Source of the DNA: Fodinibius sp. Rm-B-1B1-1
Lineage (GTDB): Bacteria; Bacteroidota; Rhodothermia; Balneolales; Balneolaceae
Reading direction: 5' to 3'
Assembly (NCBI RefSeq): GCF_038594945.1
Contig: NZ_JBCFYD010000001.1
Span: 1,550,001-1,614,000, forward strand
Length of the DNA: 64,000 nucleotides
The position numbers were made by a program, and so were the translations under genes. Position 1 is the stretch's first letter. Each line of letters starts with the position of its first letter. The notes below the pieces were generated by a model. The model searched no databases and was not told where the DNA came from. It saw nothing but the letters and a program-made list of their open reading frames with translations. Shown piece after piece: positions 59,933-64,000 of this stretch.

Positions 59933-60760
59933 TTATTTATTAATTACGGGAGAAAATTCTCGAAGCGGCATATTCCCAGGACTACTTTTGGTTTTAGAAT
60001 CTCGTTCTGCAGTAAGTTCATATACAATACGGTCACTTCGGTAATATCGTCGTTGATAGTAAATAGGTTTTTCGCCAACAGTCAGTGAAAGGCGATCAAT
60101 TATAAGTAAGGCAGCTCTTTTTTTAACACCAAGGTGTTCGGCTATATCAGTAGCAGCATTTCCCGCTTCAATTCGAAAGAAACCTTTTTTAACAGGAATG
60201 TCGAAGTCTTCTTCAAGAATACCATAAATTGTTTTTTCTTGTAGATTATATCCTTCCAGAAGTTGTCCGTAAAACATAGGCAGCCAGGTAATGTCAAAAG
60301 CAATAGGTTGATTGTCACCTAACCGCAAGCGATCAAGACGAATGACTGTACTGTCTGGGTCTACATTGAGCATGCTCGCTACTTTTTCTGTAACAGAAAC
60401 GGGCTTAAACTGAATAACCTTTGATGAGGATTCCAGTCCAGCCCGTTTCATATCTTCTTCAAAGTCAGTGAGTTGCATTAATGATTGCCTTGTACGGTCA
60501 TCACTCACGAACGATCCCAATCCCTGAGAACGGTAAATAAGTCCGTCATTTTCAAGTGTTTGCAACGCTTTACGTACGGTTACACGGCTTACATCAAACT
60601 TTTCACAGAGCTGATTTTCAGAAGGTAGTTTTTCGTCGGCTTTGTAAACACCATTCTCAAGTTGTTTGCGAAGCCAGTTGCTTATTTGTACGTGCCGTGG
60701 CGACCCTTCTTTTAATTTCATCAGCTTGTTGGTAACGGTTCTTGCTATTTGCTTGTTCAA
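59933..60760 (-). CDS. GntR/HutC-type transcriptional regulator
   Basis: The 275-residue product has an N-terminal GntR winged helix (about 18-85; KLPSENQLCEKFDVSRVTVRKALQTLENDG, quoted in parts KLPSENQL and RVTVRKAL) and a UTRA ligand-binding domain (about 105-250; VIRLDRLRLGDNQPIAFDITWLP). It is divergent from the sulfur operon, and the 109-bp intergenic region has an 18-bp perfect palindrome. It probably represses its own gene and that operon until an effector binds. The effector is unknown. Confidence 0.92.
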   Translation of the reverse strand: MNKQIARTVTNKLMKLKEGSPRHVQISNWLRKQLENGVYKADEKLPSENQLCEKFDVSRVTVRKALQTLENDGLIYRSQGLGSFVSDDRTRQSLMQLTDFEEDMKRAGLESSSKVIQFKPVSVTEKVASMLNVDPDSTVIRLDRLRLGDNQPIAFDITWLPMFYGQLLEGYNLQEKTIYGILEEDFDIPVKKGFFRIEAGNAATDIAEHLGVKKRAALLIIDRLSLTVGEKPIYYQRRYYRSDRIVYELTAERDSKTKSSPGNMPLREFSPVINK

Positions 60761-60799
60761 TATTCTCTATAAGTTAGTTCGAAAGTATCTATTTATCAA

Positions 60800-60817
60800 T
60801 ACTTGTAATTACAAGTA
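60800..60817. promoter_or_regulatory. 18-bp perfect palindrome, candidate GntR operator
   Basis: TACTTGTAATTACAAGTA is fully self-complementary. It lies 40 bp before the GntR gene start (60760, minus strand) and 53 bp before the YeeE-type gene (60870, plus strand). GntR/HutC regulators usually bind palindromes of this length near their own promoter. Confidence 0.75.
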
Positions 60818-60869
60818 AGAACAATTAATTTCATATTGAAATTTACATAGGTAACAAAAGCGAATTATT

Positions 60870-61430
60870 ATGATTGATTTATTATCCCAACCGTGGCCAT
60901 GGTATATAGCCGGACCAGTTATCGGTTTAACGGTTCCCATTTTGCTATTTCTGGGAGGAAAAATGTTTGGTATTTCGTCCAATCTTCGACATACCTGTGC
61001 AGCTTGTAATTTTGGGAATGTAGCATTCTTCAATTACGACTGGAAGTCGGCCGGTAAGTGGAATTTAACTTTTTTGGCTGGGACGGTGCTTGGTGGTTTT
61101 CTGGGGGGATATGTTTTTGCCAATCCTGAACCGGTTAACCTGGCATCAGCAACTATTGCAGATTTGCAGGCTATGGGTATCCAGGATTTTAGCGGACTCG
61201 TTCCCAACGATCTATTTACTTGGAAATCACTTGGTTCAACAGCGGGCATAATCGTTCTGGCACTGGGCGGATTCTTGGTTGGTTTTGGTGCTCGCTATGC
61301 AGGGGGATGTACGTCAGGCCATGCTATTTCCGGATTGTCAGATTTACAGTTGGCATCACTATTGGCCGTCATCGGATTTTTCATTGGCGGACTAATTATG
61401 ACCTACTTCATATATCCACTGATTTTATAA
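60870..61430 (+). CDS. YeeE/YedE family transporter subunit
   Basis: The 186-residue product has about five membrane helices and the family's cysteine positions: HTCAACNFGN (Cys43, Cys46) and AGGCTSGHAISG (cysteine about residue 149). TsuA/YeeE relatives move thiosulfate through the membrane by relay between cysteines. It is shorter than one full YeeE, and the next gene supplies the second half. With the persulfide dioxygenase gene downstream, a role in sulfur or sulfane uptake is likely. Confidence 0.88.
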   Translation: MIDLLSQPWPWYIAGPVIGLTVPILLFLGGKMFGISSNLRHTCAACNFGNVAFFNYDWKSAGKWNLTFLAGTVLGGFLGGYVFANPEPVNLASATIADLQAMGIQDFSGLVPNDLFTWKSLGSTAGIIVLALGGFLVGFGARYAGGCTSGHAISGLSDLQLASLLAVIGFFIGGLIMTYFIYPLIL

Positions 61431-61449
61431 CGAAAAGATTTTAACAACA

Positions 61450-61875
61450 ATGAGATTTACAGAATATCTAAAATATTTATTCATAGGTACCGGCTTTGGC
61501 TTTGTATTAGTTAAATCAGAGGTGGTATCGTGGTTTCGTATTCAAGAGATGTTTCGTTTCGATTCTATTCACATGTACGGGATTATTGGCTTAGCTGTAG
61601 TGGTAGGCATTATATCCGTTCAAATGATAAAACGGTATCATATAAAAGATGTCCAAGGTAATCCCATATCGATTCCTCCCAAGGATTCATCGCAGGTAAC
61701 GCGATATTTGGTGGGGGGAAGTATTTTTGGCTTGGGATGGGCACTGCTTGGTGCATGTCCGGGACCAATGTTTGCATTATTTGGTAGCGGACTTACGGTG
61801 ATGGTTGTGCCTATAGCAGCTGCTGTCCTTGGAACGTATGTCTATGGTATGCTACGACCGAAATTACCTCATTAA
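61450..61875 (+). CDS. YeeE/YedE family transporter subunit, second half (DUF6691)
   Basis: The 141-residue product has about four membrane helices. It contains the family motif GWALLGACPGPMFALFGSG (about 97-115), with the central cysteine in GACPGP. The sequence FVLVKSEVVSWFRIQEMFRF (about 19-38) matches the start of the DUF6691 half. It follows the first subunit by 19 bp and probably forms one pore with it, as in split TsuA/YeeE systems. Confidence 0.87.
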   Translation: MRFTEYLKYLFIGTGFGFVLVKSEVVSWFRIQEMFRFDSIHMYGIIGLAVVVGIISVQMIKRYHIKDVQGNPISIPPKDSSQVTRYLVGGSIFGLGWALLGACPGPMFALFGSGLTVMVVPIAAAVLGTYVYGMLRPKLPH

Positions 61876-61911
61876 GAACTAACAGAACTTTAAACAAAAA
61901 AAGGTAACGTT

Positions 61912-63324
61912 ATGTATTTCAAACAAATTTTTGATAAAAAGTTGGCCCAATATGCTTACCTAATTGGATGTCAAGCTGCGGGCGAAGCTATTATTATTGA
62001 TCCCATGCGAGATGTGGATCAGTATCACAAAATAGCAGAGCAAGAGGGGTTAAAAATTACGGCTGCGGCCGACACCCACATCCATGCAGATTATCTGTCT
62101 GGATTGCGAGAACTGGCAGAGCAGGGGGTAAAAGTATATGCCTCAAACGAAGGAGACGCCGACTGGAAGTACGAATGGTTACTCAACAGTGATTATGATT
62201 ACGAGTTAATCACCGAGGGCGATACCTTTAGCATTGGAAATATCAAGTTTGATACTATTCATACGCCGGGGCATACTCCCGAATCAGTCAGCTTTTTGGT
62301 AACGGATGGAGCTGCAGCCAAAGAGCCAATGGGGATATTATCGGGAGATTTTGTCTTTGTGGGAGATGTCGGTCGTCCCGATCTATTAGAAACGGCGGCT
62401 GGTCAAACAGGGGCGATGAAGCCTGCAGCCCAAGAGTTATACAAATCAGTTCAGGACTTTAAAAACCTACCCGAATATTTGCAGGTTTGGCCTGCACACG
62501 GATCGGGCAGTGCCTGTGGTAAAGCACTTGGAGCAGTACCGGAATCAACAGTAGGGTACGAACTTCGATTTAGTCCTGCTTTTAAAGCATCCACCAGCGA
62601 AAATGCATTTGTCGATTTTATTTTGGATGGTCAGCCAGAACCGCCTCTGTACTTTGGGCGAATGAAGACAGTGAATAAGGAGGGACCGGCTGTACTGGGA
62701 GCATTGCCTGAACCTGAGAAAATGACTATTGATAACATTGTAGAGGCAGAAGGAACAATCCTTGATACTCGTCAGAAGCATGCGTTTATGAACGGTCATA
62801 TTAAGGGATCGCTCCTTACCACCTTTGACAACAACTTCAATACGATAGCAGGTTCGTATGCAGATGCTATTCAAGATCTCTATCTGATTATTGATGAAGA
62901 TCAGCTGGAAGAAGCTGTGCGTGACTTAATTCGTGTGGGACTTGATAACATTAAGGGATACGCGACCCCTAATGAGCTTGAACACTGGTCTGGTGAGTTG
63001 GAAACCATTGAGACCATTGATTTTGATGAATTGGAGCAAAATCGAAATCAGGATGATGTGCAGGTTTTAGACGTACGAAAAGCAACCGAATATGAGGAAG
63101 GGCATATTCCCGGGGCGATCAATATTGCGCATACCCGTTTGGCTGATGAGTTAGATCAATTACCTAAGGACAAAAAGTTGCTGGTTCACTGTGGAAGTGG
63201 TCAGCGAGCCTCATACGCCAGTGGGCTGTTAGCCAAAGAAGGTTATGATATCCAATGGGTTGATGATCTGTTTGCCGATTGGGAAGAAAGCTATCCTCAA
63301 GAGGTCGTATTAACAGCTAAATAA
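61912..63324 (+). CDS. Persulfide dioxygenase-rhodanese fusion protein
   Basis: The 470-residue product has an N-terminal metallo-beta-lactamase-fold persulfide dioxygenase (about 1-245) with iron-ligand candidates His56 (in [11 protein letters not shown]), His121 (HTPGHTPE) and Asp152 (GDVGRPDL). Tyr61 stands in place of the second motif histidine, which is not an iron ligand in ETHE1. Two rhodanese domains follow: the first (about 255-345) lacks the active cysteine, and the second (about 375-465) has Cys427 in [10 protein letters not shown]. The enzyme oxidises persulfide to sulfite and handles sulfane sulfur. The YeeE subunits upstream and the TauE exporter downstream fit a sulfur detoxification operon. 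Confidence 0.92.
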   Translation: MYFKQIFDKKLAQYAYLIGCQAAGEAIIIDPMRDVDQYHKIAEQEGLKITAAADTHIHADYLSGLRELAEQGVKVYASNEGDADWKYEWLLNSDYDYELITEGDTFSIGNIKFDTIHTPGHTPESVSFLVTDGAAAKEPMGILSGDFVFVGDVGRPDLLETAAGQTGAMKPAAQELYKSVQDFKNLPEYLQVWPAHGSGSACGKALGAVPESTVGYELRFSPAFKASTSENAFVDFILDGQPEPPLYFGRMKTVNKEGPAVLGALPEPEKMTIDNIVEAEGTILDTRQKHAFMNGHIKGSLLTTFDNNFNTIAGSYADAIQDLYLIIDEDQLEEAVRDLIRVGLDNIKGYATPNELEHWSGELETIETIDFDELEQNRNQDDVQVLDVRKATEYEEGHIPGAINIAHTRLADELDQLPKDKKLLVHCGSGQRASYASGLLAKEGYDIQWVDDLFADWEESYPQEVVLTAK

Positions 63325-63337
63325 ATCAATTATAAAC

Positions 63338-63367
63338 AGGATAGCCAAGGCAATTTTTGGCTATCCT
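63338..63367 (+). terminator. Hairpin between the persulfide dioxygenase and TauE genes
   Basis: AGGATAGCCAA (63338-63348) pairs perfectly with TTGGCTATCCT (63357-63367). Only ACTTTAAG follows, so termination may be partial, letting some transcript reach the TauE gene 18 bp later. Confidence 0.6.
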
Positions 63368-63385
63368 ACTTTAAGAAATAGTATT

Positions 63386-64000
63386 ATGATTTTACCGTGG
63401 ATCGGGGCGTTGCTTGTAGGCCTTTCGTTAGGTTTGATGGGGTCAGGGGGGTCAATTTTGACCGTTCCTGTTTTAATTTACTTGGCCGGAGAGCAAGAAA
63501 AGGTAGCGATTGCTGAGTCATTAGGTATTGTGGGAGCCATCAGCTTGGCAGGCTTTATCCCGTATGCTTTTAAAAAGCAGGTGCATTGGAGAAGCGTTAT
63601 CTTATTTGGGCTTCCCGGGATGGTCGGTACGTATGGCGGGGCTATTATTGCGGGATATGTTTCCGGTACTTTTCAGCTGATGCTATTTGCTGCTGTAATG
63701 CTTATAGCGGCTGTGATGATGTTTCGGGATAAAAAAGAGATGAATCAATCAGGAGGGGTATCAATTCAACACGCTTGGTGGAAGATTGTTTTAGAAGGTC
63801 TCGTCGTAGGGGTTTTAACAGGTCTCGTTGGAGTAGGGGGTGGCTTTTTGATTGTTCCTGCCTTGGTACTGCTTGGCGGATTACCCATGCATCTTGCTGT
63901 GGGAACGAGTTTGGCTATCATCGCCATGAAGAGTTTTAGCGGATTTTTTAAATATATTGAGGTGCTTGAAAACCTTAATCTGTCAATGAACTGGGAGCTC
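63386..64000 (+). CDS. TauE/SafE family sulfite or anion exporter, truncated by window end
   Basis: The frame starts ATG at 63386 and runs open to the window end (205 codons seen). The protein begins [20 protein letters not shown] and has the duplicated TauE/SafE signature: [13 protein letters not shown] (about 17-29) and [20 protein letters not shown] (about 147-166), with about five membrane helices visible. The family exports sulfite, sulfoacetate or similar anions. As the product of persulfide oxidation is sulfite, an export role fits the operon. The last part is missing only because of the window edge. Confidence 0.9.
   Translation, partial: MILPWIGALLVGLSLGLMGSGGSILTVPVLIYLAGEQEKVAIAESLGIVGAISLAGFIPYAFKKQVHWRSVILFGLPGMVGTYGGAIIAGYVSGTFQLMLFAAVMLIAAVMMFRDKKEMNQSGGVSIQHAWWKIVLEGLVVGVLTGLVGVGGGFLIVPALVLLGGLPMHLAVGTSLAIIAMKSFSGFFKYIEVLENLNLSMNWEL

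Noticed and set aside
1-64000. SusC/SusD pairs, CRISPR arrays, transposases, rRNA or tRNA genes
   Set aside because: None seen by reading both strands. No tandem spacer pattern, no DDE or tyrosine recombinase motifs, and no clover-leaf-like sequence with a GTTCRANY loop was found.

Overview
This 64 kb window is a bacterial chromosome segment of moderate, slightly AT-rich composition. It most likely comes from the Bacteroidota/FCB group, and Balneolota-type lineages fit best. The evidence is a set of families typical of that group: the HEXXH metalloprotease of the DUF5117 type, DUF5020 and DUF5777 barrels, WbqC, HmuY, the GlmU-like two-domain nucleotidyltransferase, carboxypeptidase-regulatory domains on TonB receptors, and a PcRGLX/YetA-like lipoprotein. 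There are no SusC/SusD pairs, and several genes carry recognisable Shine-Dalgarno sites. I saw no rRNA, tRNA, CRISPR array, transposase or prophage.

Layout. (a) 1-6.9 kb: a + strand carbohydrate cluster with the end of a PIG-L-like deacetylase, an MFS sugar permease, a ROK kinase, a large YetA/PcRGLX-like lipoprotein and an SLC13/DASS symporter. (b) 6.9-13.1 kb: a GlmU-like enzyme divergent from glmS, then a metal-binding HMA-AraC fusion regulator followed by a CopA copper ATPase with a perfect 24-bp tandem repeat against its start codon. (c) 13.1-31.4 kb: mostly housekeeping and signalling genes (HPt protein, small membrane protein, methyltransferase, lipoprotein metalloprotease, Tsx-like barrel, chemotaxis receptor, class V aminotransferase, WbqC, GltX, NhaC-type antiporter, NRDE protein, membrane SpoIIE-type phosphatase with a thioredoxin). 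(d) 30.7-45.6 kb: a metal and heme/siderophore region holding a DtxR/MntR regulator, three TonB-dependent receptors, an exported two-domain CbiX-like protein, an HmuY lipoprotein, two PepSY membrane proteins around a small CxCC protein, a DUF4198 protein, and a YceI/DUF5777 pair. (e) 45.9-60.8 kb: ECF sigma/anti-sigma pair, two copper- or ligand-binding-type lipoproteins, a tricorn-like protease, and a sensory cluster of two multi-PAS histidine kinases, one intact response regulator and one receiver that has lost its catalytic residues. (f) 59.9-64 kb: a GntR regulator divergent from a sulfur operon (two YeeE/YedE-type transporters, a persulfide dioxygenase-rhodanese fusion and a TauE exporter cut by the window end).

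How the parts fit. The most distinctive unit is the minus-strand operon TonB receptor - HmuY - exported tandem CbiX (37.8 to 33.8 kb). It looks like a heme-capture system with a periplasmic class II chelatase-like protein, a candidate for handling the captured tetrapyrrole. A shared 27-bp element (22 of 27 identical) lies upstream of that receptor and of the siderophore-type receptor at 41.5-43.8 kb, suggesting common control. A different palindrome, TTTAGCC-AA-GGCTAAA, lies upstream of the receptor next to the DtxR-family gene. The GntR gene and the sulfur operon share an intergenic 18-bp perfect palindrome. These regulatory links are inferred from sequence only.
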